From Vibrio comitans (GTDB lineage Bacteria; Pseudomonadota; Gammaproteobacteria; Enterobacterales; Vibrionaceae): a stretch of 64,000 bases of DNA. The notes under the pieces were generated by a model. The model was not told the origin of the DNA and searched no databases. It saw only the letters and a program-made list of their open reading frames with translations. The position numbers were made by a program, and so were the translations under genes. Positions 8,619 to 16,094 of this stretch are shown one piece after another; position 1 is the first letter of the stretch; each line of letters starts with the position of its first letter. Where the stretch lies: contig AP024867.1 in NCBI GenBank assembly GCA_024346835.1, positions 248,001 to 312,000 of the forward strand, read 5' to 3'.

Positions 8619-9503
8619 TTATTGCGTCATATGTAATTCGGTGTGATACAAATCTAGAGCTTGATTTGGGCTCAACTGATCATGAACAACACCAGAGATC
8701 GCTTTGATCATGGCCACCGGATCTTGTGCTTGGAATACATTTCTACCCATATCAACACCTGCGGCGCCAGCTTGAATTGCGTTGTATGCCATGGTCAACG
8801 CTTCTAACTCCGGTACTTTCTTTCCACCCGCCACAACAATTGGCACAGGACAGGCTGCAACGACTTTTTCAAAATCTTCGCAGTAATAGGTCTTCACTAT
8901 GTGTGCGCCTAACTCTGCCAACACCCTCGTTGCTAACATAAAGTATCGATTGGTTCGTTCCATTTCCTTACCCACCGCGGTGACACCCAATGTAGGTATG
9001 CCATATCGCGCCCCTGCATCAATTGCTTTGACTAAGTTATTTAAACTTGAGCACTCCCCTTTCGCCCCAACAAATACCTGAATTGCTAAGCAGGATGCAT
9101 TGATTCGAATGGCATCATCAATATCAACCCCCATTACCTCGTGGCTCATATCCTCTTGCAACACCGTACTGCCCGCACTTGCTCGCAGAATGACTGGCTT
9201 GTTATGAGTGGGTTGAATACAAGAACGCATTGCACCACGAGTCGCCATTAATGCATCTGCATGCTCAGCTAAAGGTTCTATCGCCAAATCCAAGCGCTCT
9301 AAACCAGCCGTCGCTCCCATTATGTAGCCGTGGTCGAAAGCCAGCATCACCGTTTTGCCACTGCTAGGTCTGAAAATACGGCTGAGCCTATCCTTCATTC
9401 CCCAATCTACATTTTCCATGCCTTTCACATAGAAAGGTTGGTTACTTGCTGGAGTCTCGAAACCGTAGCTTTTTGCCAACGAGTTACCATCTTTATCTGC
9501 CAT
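8619..9503 (-). CDS. lsrF: LsrF-like thiolase/aldolase (class I aldolase fold)
   Basis: A 294-residue protein close in length and sequence to LsrF, which in enteric bacteria transfers an acetyl group from 3-hydroxy-2,4-pentanedione-5-phosphate (processed autoinducer-2) to CoA. Visible marks are the N-terminal YGFETP...WGMKDRLSRIF segment, AFDHGY, and HIVKTYYCEDF, where Lys204 aligns with the Schiff-base Lys203 of LsrF. The ribosome site AGGAG is seven bases before the ATG. It follows dhaL by nine bases. No lsrACDB, lsrK, lsrR or lsrG is in the window, so its substrate may be autoinducer-2 phosphate or a related phosphorylated diketone. Confidence 0.85.
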   Translation of the reverse strand: MADKDGNSLAKSYGFETPASNQPFYVKGMENVDWGMKDRLSRIFRPSSGKTVMLAFDHGYIMGATAGLERLDLAIEPLAEHADALMATRGAMRSCIQPTHNKPVILRASAGSTVLQEDMSHEVMGVDIDDAIRINASCLAIQVFVGAKGECSSLNNLVKAIDAGARYGIPTLGVTAVGKEMERTNRYFMLATRVLAELGAHIVKTYYCEDFEKVVAACPVPIVVAGGKKVPELEALTMAYNAIQAGAAGVDMGRNVFQAQDPVAMIKAISGVVHDQLSPNQALDLYHTELHMTQ

Positions 9504-9512
9504 GATTTGCTC

Positions 9513-10148
9513 CTAATGCACTTGGTGAATTGCTTCATCAAATGACTCGAATAGAATTGCCATGCTTACCGCGCCAGGATCTATATGACCAACAGCTCGC
9601 GCTCCCATGTTTTTGGCTCGGCCTCGTTTTGGCACCATCTCCTTGGTTGCTTCTGCCCCTTGCCTTGCGGCTACGGCAGCATGCTCGAACATATCTTCAA
9701 GTGCCACTCCACTGATCGCATCTTCTTGCATGGTTTGCATTGCAGGAATCAAAGCATCAAGCATGGTTTTATCACCTTGGTGAGCGCCACTGAATTTAAC
9801 CACCAAGTCGATACCATTTTTAAATGCTTGAGCGGTTCCTACAGGGCCAAGTTCGTCATCGACAAGACCAGAACCAATTCCCATAAACAAATTGCCCACG
9901 AGCATTCCTGCTGAGCCACCGTCCTGACTCAAGATTTCCCAGCCGAGGTTATCAACTTTTTTGCTCCAATCTTGTTCTTCTCTGTTCAGTGAATCTACAA
10001 TGCAGTGGCACACTCGAAGCATGGTCGTTCCATGGTCTCCATCGCCTGTTTTCCCATCTAATTCATTGAGTAACTCAATATTTTGTTGAATATTCTCCGC
10101 TGCATGTTCGAACATATTAAATAACAGCTTTGAGTCGAGTACCGTCAT
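9513..10148 (-). CDS. dhaL: Dihydroxyacetone kinase-type subunit DhaL
   Basis: A 211-residue all-helical nucleotide-binding subunit. The Mg-binding aspartates are in DGKTGDGDHGTTM (Asp31, Asp36, Asp38), followed by the nucleotide-binding GGSAGMLVGNLFMG segment and the closing GRAKNMGARAVGHIDPGA. With DhaK it transfers phosphate to a small hydroxyketone. I start at the ATG five bases after GGGGGC; a TTG four codons upstream is less likely. No DhaM phosphotransferase subunit is present, so the phosphate donor may be ATP, as in fused DhaK-L enzymes and erythrulose kinases. Confidence 0.88.
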   Translation of the reverse strand: MTVLDSKLLFNMFEHAAENIQQNIELLNELDGKTGDGDHGTTMLRVCHCIVDSLNREEQDWSKKVDNLGWEILSQDGGSAGMLVGNLFMGIGSGLVDDELGPVGTAQAFKNGIDLVVKFSGAHQGDKTMLDALIPAMQTMQEDAISGVALEDMFEHAAVAARQGAEATKEMVPKRGRAKNMGARAVGHIDPGAVSMAILFESFDEAIHQVH

Positions 10149-10238
10149 AATTGCCCCCAATATTTTGGCAACAGTTAGCCCTACGTGAATTATTTAAAAC
10201 ACGCACTAATTCATACTTGAAGGGCTAATTTCTTAAAC

Positions 10239-10260
10239 TAGGCGCAACCTTGTGCGCCTA
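10239..10260 (-). other. Intercistronic stem-loop between dhaK and dhaL
   Basis: A perfect 8-bp stem TAGGCGCA/TGCGCCTA with a 6-nt loop lies 8 nt after the dhaK stop codon. No long T-run follows on the minus strand (GTTTAAG), so it looks more like a 3'-end stabiliser or weak attenuator than a full terminator. It falls in the only sizeable gap inside the operon (120 bases). Confidence 0.6.
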
Positions 10261-10268
10261 CGCAATGA

Positions 10269-11264
10269 TTACTGCTGAATCCAATACGGTGCGTTACAAG
10301 GTTTGTCCCAATAGCGCAAAGTTTCACTATCAAACTTACCAATACACATTTGGAAGCCAGCCATTTCTTGCACTGTCAGTATCTCTTCAACTTTAGAACG
10401 GGCAACGCTCGCTTGTTTTTCTTGCAACGATAGGTGACACGCACGCGCAACAATGAACATTTCCATAAGCGTTGTCGCACCAGAGCCATTGATCATCAGC
10501 ATTAGATCATCACCTGGCTTAACATCAATGGCCTTGCATAGTTGGTCAACCATAATATGAGCTGTATCGTCAGCTGTTTGGATCTTCATTCGACCACCGC
10601 CGCCTTCTCCGTGCTGGCCCATACCGATTTCCATTTCATCACTAGCTAAATCGCCGATTGCCATACCTGACTGTGGATGGGTGGCGTTGCTCATAGCAAC
10701 AGCTAAGGTCGCCATACTTTGGCCAAACTTCTCACCTATGCGATGAACATCATCAAGACTTAATCCTTCTTCAGCGGCAGCGCCTACTAGCTTGTATACT
10801 GGTACGCAACCCGCTAATCCTCGGCGATCTTTAACGTCCGCATTTAACCCTGCGCTAATGTCTTCATGGGTCAGTAGCATTTTAACGTTGATGCCTTCTC
10901 TCTTAGCCATTTCCATTGCCATGTTAGCTGCCATAACATCACCTTCATGGTTAAGCACCACGAGAAGTACGCCAGCAGGACGGTCTGCCATTTTTAGAGC
11001 TTCAAACACTTTGGGAGCGCCTGGTGCGGCAAAGATATCCCCAACAACAGAAAAATCGAGTAAACCCTCTCCAACATAGCCGCTCAATGCAGGTTCATGT
11101 CCAGCACCACCAAGCGTTACAATTGCCACTTTATTAGGGTCTTTCGGAGTCACTCGAGAGACGATTTTTTCTGATACCACTTTTATCTTGGAAGGGAATG
11201 TCATTGCATAACCTTGAAGAAGTTCAACTGTGATATTTTCAGCATTATTAATAAACTTTTTCAT
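10269..11264 (-). CDS. dhaK: Dihydroxyacetone kinase-type subunit DhaK
   Basis: A 331-residue substrate-binding kinase subunit. The three residues that bind dihydroxyacetone in E. coli DhaK are all here at the same numbers: His56 in GGAGHEP, Asp109 in NHEGD and His218 in GMGQHGE, the histidine that binds the ketone covalently. The pocket region differs from glycerol-linked DhaK (SVVGDIFAAPGAPKV instead of the usual VFTSP), and the protein is shorter than the 356-residue E. coli one. That fits a kinase of another small hydroxyketone. It is the second gene of the operon, after the VOC gene. Confidence 0.88.
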   Translation of the reverse strand: MKKFINNAENITVELLQGYAMTFPSKIKVVSEKIVSRVTPKDPNKVAIVTLGGAGHEPALSGYVGEGLLDFSVVGDIFAAPGAPKVFEALKMADRPAGVLLVVLNHEGDVMAANMAMEMAKREGINVKMLLTHEDISAGLNADVKDRRGLAGCVPVYKLVGAAAEEGLSLDDVHRIGEKFGQSMATLAVAMSNATHPQSGMAIGDLASDEMEIGMGQHGEGGGGRMKIQTADDTAHIMVDQLCKAIDVKPGDDLMLMINGSGATTLMEMFIVARACHLSLQEKQASVARSKVEEILTVQEMAGFQMCIGKFDSETLRYWDKPCNAPYWIQQ

Positions 11265-11318
11265 ATCCTTACTTCCTATATTTAATTTTGATGCTAGCTA
11301 TCAAGAAAAGGCGATATT

Positions 11319-11633
11319 TTAAATCTGTTGCATTAATTCCACTGGGGCTTCATCTTCCAATATAAACGCAATTTTTACTGATTCATTTGGGCTAAATGGC
11401 TCTATTAATATCTTCTGGCCTTTAAGTGCCTCATCTAGATCATCGACTTCATAGGCCACATGTGCGGTCTGTTTGAGCTCTTCAGGCATAGGACTGCTAT
11501 CTAAAAAGCGTAACCACTCTATTTGATTATCACTCTTCGCATAGTCAGTGGCATAAAGGCCGATATCCTGCATAAAGTTTTCACCATCATGCTTGGTTTG
11601 AGTGGGGATTCCTATATGACTGAATTTTCTCAT
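11319..11633 (-). CDS. Small VOC (glyoxalase-fold) protein, first gene of the operon
   Basis: A 104-residue single-module protein of the vicinal-oxygen-chelate type. It opens with FSHIGIP, has HVAYEVDDLDEAL in the middle and ends IAFILEDEAPVELM. His6, His58 and Glu99 sit where metal ligands are expected, so it may be a metal-dependent isomerase, epimerase or lyase acting on the operon's sugar or diketone. AAGGAG is eight bases before the ATG. As the first gene behind a CRP-like site it marks the operon start. The exact reaction is unknown. Confidence 0.72.
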   Translation of the reverse strand: MRKFSHIGIPTQTKHDGENFMQDIGLYATDYAKSDNQIEWLRFLDSSPMPEELKQTAHVAYEVDDLDEALKGQKILIEPFSPNESVKIAFILEDEAPVELMQQI

Positions 11634-11783
11634 GGTCGTGCTCCTTGATTACGTGTCGTTGTCAATACTTACGAAGCTTCAAAACAACTATATACGTGCT
11701 GACCGTGTCATATCAACACATCAAGACGAGATATTTAACCCAATAAAAACAACAACTTAAACCACATCAAGAAATAGGTAAGA

Positions 11784-11930
11784 GCAAGTGCAACAAGGCT
11801 AATTTTCTCTCTTTCCAAGGCAAGTGCAACAAGAAAAATGGCATACGATAAGAGCCTAAAAGAGATGATTAGAGCAAGTGCAACAACAGCGATTTAGTCA
11901 ATTCCCCCTAACTCTAAGCAAGTGCAACAA
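11784..11930. repeat. Four direct copies of a 13-bp repeat upstream of the operon
   Basis: The 13-mer GCAAGTGCAACAA occurs exactly at 11784, 11820, 11874 and 11918, with start-to-start distances of 36, 54 and 44 bases. Nothing else in these spacers is shared, apart from an AGA before copies 1 and 3. The array lies between the stop of the IS30-type HTH gene and the start of the VOC gene, that is, in the promoter region of the operon. On the operon's strand the unit reads TTGTTGCACTTGC. It looks like a multi-copy operator. Confidence 0.85.
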
Positions 11931-11945
11931 GTGATTCGCATCACA
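11930..11945. promoter_or_regulatory. CRP-like binding site
   Basis: AGTGATTCGCATCACA differs from the CRP consensus TGTGA-N6-TCACA at one position. It touches the fourth repeat copy and lies about 300 bases upstream of the VOC gene, so carbon catabolite control of the operon is likely. Confidence 0.65.
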
Positions 11946-11962
11946 TTTATTGAAAAAAGAGG

Positions 11963-12319
11963 TCAAATAAAGAGGCCACTCTTTTTTAAGAGTAAATCGA
12001 CGTCCTCAACAGGGAGTTCTGGGTGGTGGTGTAGAATAAATGCTTGGCTTTTTTCAAAGTTGAAACCTTGCTTATTTAGTTCAATCAGCAACTCTTCATA
12101 CTCTTTACCAATAATATCTTGATGATACTTTTTGCGATATGAAGCCATACTTTGTGCAAGCTTAGGTTCGTAGCCATAGGGGCCAGAGTTGCGATTAAGC
12201 TCTCGGCTAACCGTCGAGCGGTGAATATCTAGATGTTGAGCAATCTCAGTTTGGCTCTTGCCCTCTTTGCGCAAAGCCCATATCTGTATTCTTCGTCCTT
12301 CATCAAGTTGCCGATACAT
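11963..12319 (-). CDS. Stand-alone IS30-type helix-turn-helix protein
   Basis: A 118-residue protein whose first 60 residues match the N-terminal DNA-binding part of IS30 transposases (RRIQIWALRKEGKSQTEIAQHLDIHRSTVSRELNRN, then GYEPKLAQ). The DDE catalytic domain is absent, and I see no trace of it downstream in any frame of the minus strand. The start has an excellent ribosome site (AGGAGGTGA, three bases before ATG), so this looks like an expressed gene rather than a decaying fragment. It is upstream of, and on the same strand as, the dhaK operon, with the repeats in between. A domesticated repressor or activator is one reading; a truncated transposase is the other. Confidence 0.75.
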   Translation of the reverse strand: MYRQLDEGRRIQIWALRKEGKSQTEIAQHLDIHRSTVSRELNRNSGPYGYEPKLAQSMASYRKKYHQDIIGKEYEELLIELNKQGFNFEKSQAFILHHHPELPVEDVDLLLKKSGLFI

Positions 12320-12502
12320 TGCTCACCTCCTGAAAAAATAAACAAGGCTTGACGCTCAGCAGAGCATCTCAAAAGCCAGTACTTATTATGAGCAATCTAT
12401 GAAAATAATTCTGTGAATAGGCGGGGATTACAAGGGCTAGTTTGCCCAAGATCAACGGAATCTGAAATAGGACTCTGTATCTCCATCAATCATATGACTT
12501 AG

Positions 12503-12527
12503 CAGAGCCTCAGTACATGAGGCTCTG
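12503..12527 (-). terminator. Stem-loop downstream of the GST gene
   Basis: A perfect 10-bp stem CAGAGCCTCA/TGAGGCTCTG around a 5-nt loop lies 14 nt after the GST stop codon. The sequence after it on the minus strand is not T-rich, so it may act as a weak or factor-assisted terminator. Confidence 0.55.
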
Positions 12528-12540
12528 GTGAAAAGCGAGA

Positions 12541-13311
12541 TTATTCCCCCATCCCAACCAACCATTGCTTCACTCCTCGCTTAAAGCTTGGTCGCTGAAC
12601 AATTGCATTTTTCCACTGCTCAAGGTTTGGATACTTTTCAAATGGATAGTTGGCTGCCTTCAATACGACAAGTTGCGGTATCCAAGTAATGTCAGCTAGA
12701 GAGAAAGCTTCTCCAACCAACCATTGATGATCTTTCAGGCGATTGTCCATCTTGGCAAAACATTCATCAATGACGGCTGTAGCTTGTGCCTTTTCTTGTT
12801 CAGAAAAGCCGTTGCTGGAATTGAAACGTTCATGAAAGGCAAGCAACGCTGCATCAAAGGTTTGCTTATCTCGATAATCGGCCATTTCTTCATCACTTCG
12901 TTTCATACCTTGTGAGTTTTTCACATTGCTGTACATGTAGGTTTTAATCGAAAGGTGGTTATCTCGAGCCAAATACATCCACTCATACATTTCTGCCAGC
13001 TCGACCTGACTACTTGGACGCAATGATCCAGAAACAAACTTTCGATCAATGTAATCAATAATGTCTGCAGAGTCGATGATCACCACGCCATCGTCAATAA
13101 GCGTTGGTACTACACCATTGGGATTGATGCCGAAATACTCAGCCGTTCGGTTTTCCCCTTTTTGTAAATCAATGAGATGGCTTTCCCATGCCAGCTCCTT
13201 CTCTTCCAGAGCAATTCGTACACGCATTGCACAGTTCGAAAAACCTGTGTGGTAAAGGTGCAGACCTTCTAAGCTCTCTACCGATTTATTGGTGGGTTTG
13301 ATGATTGGCAT
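12541..13311 (-). CDS. Glutathione S-transferase family protein
   Basis: A 256-residue protein with a thioredoxin-like N-terminal GST domain (about 16-95; LYHTGFSNCAMRVRIALEEKELAWE, then VPTLIDDG with the cis-proline and the DSADIIDYID glutathione-binding segment) and an all-helical C-terminal domain (about 110-250) with the LADITW capping motif. It probably conjugates or reduces small electrophiles with glutathione in the cytoplasm. Its promoter region carries an inverted repeat suited to a dimeric repressor. It is a single-gene unit. Confidence 0.88.
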   Translation of the reverse strand: MPIIKPTNKSVESLEGLHLYHTGFSNCAMRVRIALEEKELAWESHLIDLQKGENRTAEYFGINPNGVVPTLIDDGVVIIDSADIIDYIDRKFVSGSLRPSSQVELAEMYEWMYLARDNHLSIKTYMYSNVKNSQGMKRSDEEMADYRDKQTFDAALLAFHERFNSSNGFSEQEKAQATAVIDECFAKMDNRLKDHQWLVGEAFSLADITWIPQLVVLKAANYPFEKYPNLEQWKNAIVQRPSFKRGVKQWLVGMGE

Positions 13312-13650
13312 AGGACACCTCTGTCTATTGATTAATAGTTGACTATATCCACTATAATAACCATAAGGTTGATTAAGTCAACCATAATTGCACTTTGGTT
13401 GCACTGGCCGAGCTAAGGTATTGTTTAAACGTCTCTTAGCCATATAGGGAAGTCTCGCAGTACCTTGCTTTCATAGGCACTCAAGTTTGTTATACTTGGG
13501 CAAAAGTATCTCTTTCTAGTCTGACATTCTCATTGACGCGTATTTTTCACATCTATGCTTTGAGATAGCGTTACCTTGTGTCACACATACCTTCATGTGC
13601 TCCACTTTACTTCGTGACGTAAAAGACAAATTAATAAGGCAATAAATTCA
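13312..13650. promoter_or_regulatory. Divergent promoter region of the GST and ylqF genes
   Basis: This 339-base gap holds no gene that I can support. Near the GST start, GGTTGA-N5-TCAACC at 13367-13383 is a perfect 6-bp inverted repeat that overlaps a -35-like TTGACT reading toward the GST gene. About 20 bases on is the near-palindrome ATAGTTGACTAT. Such elements fit a MarR or HxlR-type repressor, which is not encoded here. The ylqF side shows only AAGG before the ATG. Confidence 0.5.
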
Positions 13651-14595
13651 ATGGTTAACAACACAATTCAGTGGTTTCCGGGTCACATGCACAAAGCTCG
13701 TAAAGAGATCGAAGAGGTGGTTCCTCAGATTGATGTCATTATCGAGGTGCTAGATGCACGTATTCCCTACTCGTCAGAGAATCCTATGATCTCTGAATTG
13801 CGTGGTGATAAGCCTTGTATCAAAGTACTCAATAAAAGGGATCTCTCCGATCCTGAGCTAACACAAATGTGGATTGAGCATTTTGAGCTTCAAGAGGGTG
13901 TTAAAGCGATGGCTGTGACTACCGAAAACCCTCAAGAGATCCATAAAATTATGGAACTGTGTCGCAAAATGGCCCCGCATCGTGAGGCGATGGGCAAGAA
14001 CATTCGCACCATGATCATGGGCATTCCAAACGTCGGAAAATCCACGATCATCAACACCTTAGCGGGTCGTACAATTGCTCAAACTGGTAACCAACCTGCG
14101 GTAACTCGCCGTCAGCAACGTATCAACCTACAAAACGGGGTTGTACTTTCTGATACTCCGGGAATTCTATGGCCTAAGGTAGAAAACCCACACAGTGGAT
14201 TCCGTCTCGCCGCAACAGGCGCTATCAAAGATACGGCGATGGAATACGACGAAGTGGCTTTTTACACAGTTGAATACCTAGCACAGCAATATCCTGAGCG
14301 TTTAATTGAGCGTTACCAACTAGACGAATTGCCAGAGACTGAAATTGAGTTAATGGAAGCCATTGGTCGCAAACGTGGTGCTCTGCGCTCTGGAGGACGT
14401 GTAGATCTGCACAAGGCGTCAGAAATCTTGCTACACGAACTTCGACAGGGCGTGCTAGGTCAAATCACTCTCGAGCTTCCTGAAATGATCACCGAAGAGC
14501 TAATCGAAGTAGAGAAAGAAGCCGTTCGCAAGGAAGAAGCGAAAGCGAAGAAAAAAGAAGAACGTCGTAAGCGATACCTTCGAAACAAGCGCTAA
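13651..14595 (+). CDS. ylqF: Ribosome biogenesis GTPase YlqF (RbgA)
   Basis: A 314-residue circularly permuted GTPase that helps assemble the large ribosomal subunit. The G motifs appear in permuted order: G4 NKRD (61-64) comes before G1 GIPNVGKST (124-132) and G3 DTPG (168-171). The opening WFPGHMHKA is the YlqF hallmark. The C-terminus ends in a strongly basic, Lys/Arg/Glu-rich helix (about 285-314) likely to bind rRNA. It is a single-gene unit with its own terminator. Confidence 0.93.
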   Translation: MVNNTIQWFPGHMHKARKEIEEVVPQIDVIIEVLDARIPYSSENPMISELRGDKPCIKVLNKRDLSDPELTQMWIEHFELQEGVKAMAVTTENPQEIHKIMELCRKMAPHREAMGKNIRTMIMGIPNVGKSTIINTLAGRTIAQTGNQPAVTRRQQRINLQNGVVLSDTPGILWPKVENPHSGFRLAATGAIKDTAMEYDEVAFYTVEYLAQQYPERLIERYQLDELPETEIELMEAIGRKRGALRSGGRVDLHKASEILLHELRQGVLGQITLELPEMITEELIEVEKEAVRKEEAKAKKKEERRKRYLRNKR

Positions 14596-14621
14596 ACTGC
14601 AGCTAAAATCCCGTAAGAAGC

Positions 14622-14657
14622 AAAAATCCCAGCTCAATTTTTGAACTGGGGTTTTTC
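14622..14657 (+). terminator. Terminator of ylqF
   Basis: AAAATCCCAG ... CTGGGGTTTTT forms a stem with the T-run on the plus strand, 26 nt after the ylqF stop codon. Confidence 0.85.
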
Positions 14658-14718
14658 ATTTATAGAATAATTGTTCTATATTTAGTCGCAAGCACCCTTT
14701 CTTCATGGAGGAAGAAAT

Positions 14719-14880
14719 ATGCTACGACGCTTACTTTATCCCGCTATTGGCTTATTCATTATTGCCTTTCTTTTCTTTGGAGAAGACATGTGGAAATTCA
14801 TCACCGGTGATCCTGTCCGCGATGTTCAAGACTGGGCGCAGGGTATCATGAGAGCTTTCAACCGGTTCATAAGTGGCTAG
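14719..14880 (+). CDS. Small membrane protein (53 residues)
   Basis: A short gene with a very good ribosome site (GGAGG, six bases before ATG). The 53-residue product has one hydrophobic segment (about residues 5-21, YPAIGLFIIAFLFFG) followed by an amphipathic, mildly charged tail containing two Trp. I do not recognise a family. It has its own space between the ylqF terminator and a convergent gene, and the codon pattern is coding-like. Function unknown. Confidence 0.65.
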   Translation: MLRRLLYPAIGLFIIAFLFFGEDMWKFITGDPVRDVQDWAQGIMRAFNRFISG

Positions 14881-14943
14881 TAATAGGCAAACCGCTAACA
14901 AAGAATGTTAGTTCCCCATCTGAACAGTCTATTTCTATAGACG

Positions 14944-15924
14944 TTAGGTATTACCACCAGCAAGATTCAACAAAATTTCTTCAAGCTGATCCCACGGCAT
15001 CAATTCAGAGTCAATCACCTCAATGCGCGACTCAAATCCTTCCAAAGACAAGTCATTCACTGACAGCACTCCATCTGCCTTGTTGAAGGCATAGCAACCT
15101 TTGTCAGTATTCATCACCGCTTTAACGCGATCGGCGGTCAGATCGTTTAACATAGAAAACAGAGAATCAAAGTCAAAGGTGATCTCAGCGCCAAACAACC
15201 AACCGCAGGAGAAATAGCCCTGTCCTTTATTCTCTTTTCTAATATGGGTTTGATTAGGCGGCAACTGGAATTGCGGTTCCATCGAGGCATGATGATGGTG
15301 CTCTTCTTCAATTTCCATCTCTTCACTAGGCTTCACAAACATATCCAGTAGAGACAGCTCTATATCACCTCTTGTCGTGCTAATAACGTTAGTGTGAATA
15401 CCGTGAGATTGTAACCAATCATACATTGCCTGAACCTGCGCTTTAGCCGCTAGTTCACTCTTATTTGCGATGATGATATCGGCAACTTCCAACTGTTGTT
15501 TGAAGTTTGAGTTTGTCGTGTACTTGTCATTATCAAAGTATCGAGCATCGGTAAGGGTCAATGTTGAGCGTAATTCAATATATGGACTGAACTGAGCTGA
15601 AGAAAGCGTAGCCATGATCTGCTTTGGATGACCCAGACCTGTAGGTTCAATGATCAGCCTGTCTGGTTTGCCACGAAGTAGCGCCGTTATCGCCACACTA
15701 GTAGGAACACCAGCAGTACAGCAAATACACCCTCCAGGTACTTCTTTAATAAGAGCACCACTGTCAGACATGATGGCTCCATCAATACCTATCTCACCAA
15801 ATTCATTGACTAATACTGCCCAATTTTCATTCTCAGGTTTAGCCTTTAATAGTTCTAAAATAGTTGTGGTTTTGCCTGTACCTAAGAAACCAGTAATGAT
15901 GTTAGTAGGAGTTTTACGAGACAT
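14944..15924 (-). CDS. CobW/COG0523 GTPase, probable zinc metallochaperone (YjiA/ZigA-like)
   Basis: A 326-residue G3E-class GTPase. Visible are Walker A GFLGTGKT (12-19), the metal-binding CxCC motif in GGCICC (Cys66, Cys68, Cys69), and ANKSE for guanine recognition. An acidic His-rich loop (EEEHHHHA, near residue 210) precedes the C-terminal CobW domain. Such proteins deliver zinc or other metals to target enzymes, often under zinc starvation. I saw no clear Zur box in the upstream gap, so the metal and control remain open. Confidence 0.88.
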   Translation of the reverse strand: MSRKTPTNIITGFLGTGKTTTILELLKAKPENENWAVLVNEFGEIGIDGAIMSDSGALIKEVPGGCICCTAGVPTSVAITALLRGKPDRLIIEPTGLGHPKQIMATLSSAQFSPYIELRSTLTLTDARYFDNDKYTTNSNFKQQLEVADIIIANKSELAAKAQVQAMYDWLQSHGIHTNVISTTRGDIELSLLDMFVKPSEEMEIEEEHHHHASMEPQFQLPPNQTHIRKENKGQGYFSCGWLFGAEITFDFDSLFSMLNDLTADRVKAVMNTDKGCYAFNKADGVLSVNDLSLEGFESRIEVIDSELMPWDQLEEILLNLAGGNT

Positions 15925-16094
15925 AGACGCCGTTCTGAGCAGATGAATTGTGCTTAGAGTCTACAAGATTCAATTATAGGGAGAAAGGTCAAAAACTAAG
16001 ATGCAGCAAAGAAGATAAAGCTAGCCATAAGAAGGGAGACAAAGGGGCACAACATTGTCCGTAATCAGGACCCCTGCAGTTTTATAAGAGATAA

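Noticed and set aside
9585..9914. 109-residue plus-strand frame opposite dhaL
   Set aside because: It lies fully antisense to a well supported gene and has no recognisable motif or ribosome site.
11784..11930. Repeat array considered as a CRISPR array
   Set aside because: Units are only 13 bases, spacing varies from 36 to 54 bases, and no cas genes are present.
11963..12319. Complete IS30 element
   Set aside because: The DDE domain is missing, no terminal inverted repeats or target duplication bracket the gene, and flanking sequence shows no remnant.
15925..16094. Zur box upstream of the COG0523 GTPase gene
   Set aside because: No GAAATGTTATA-type dyad could be found in the gap.
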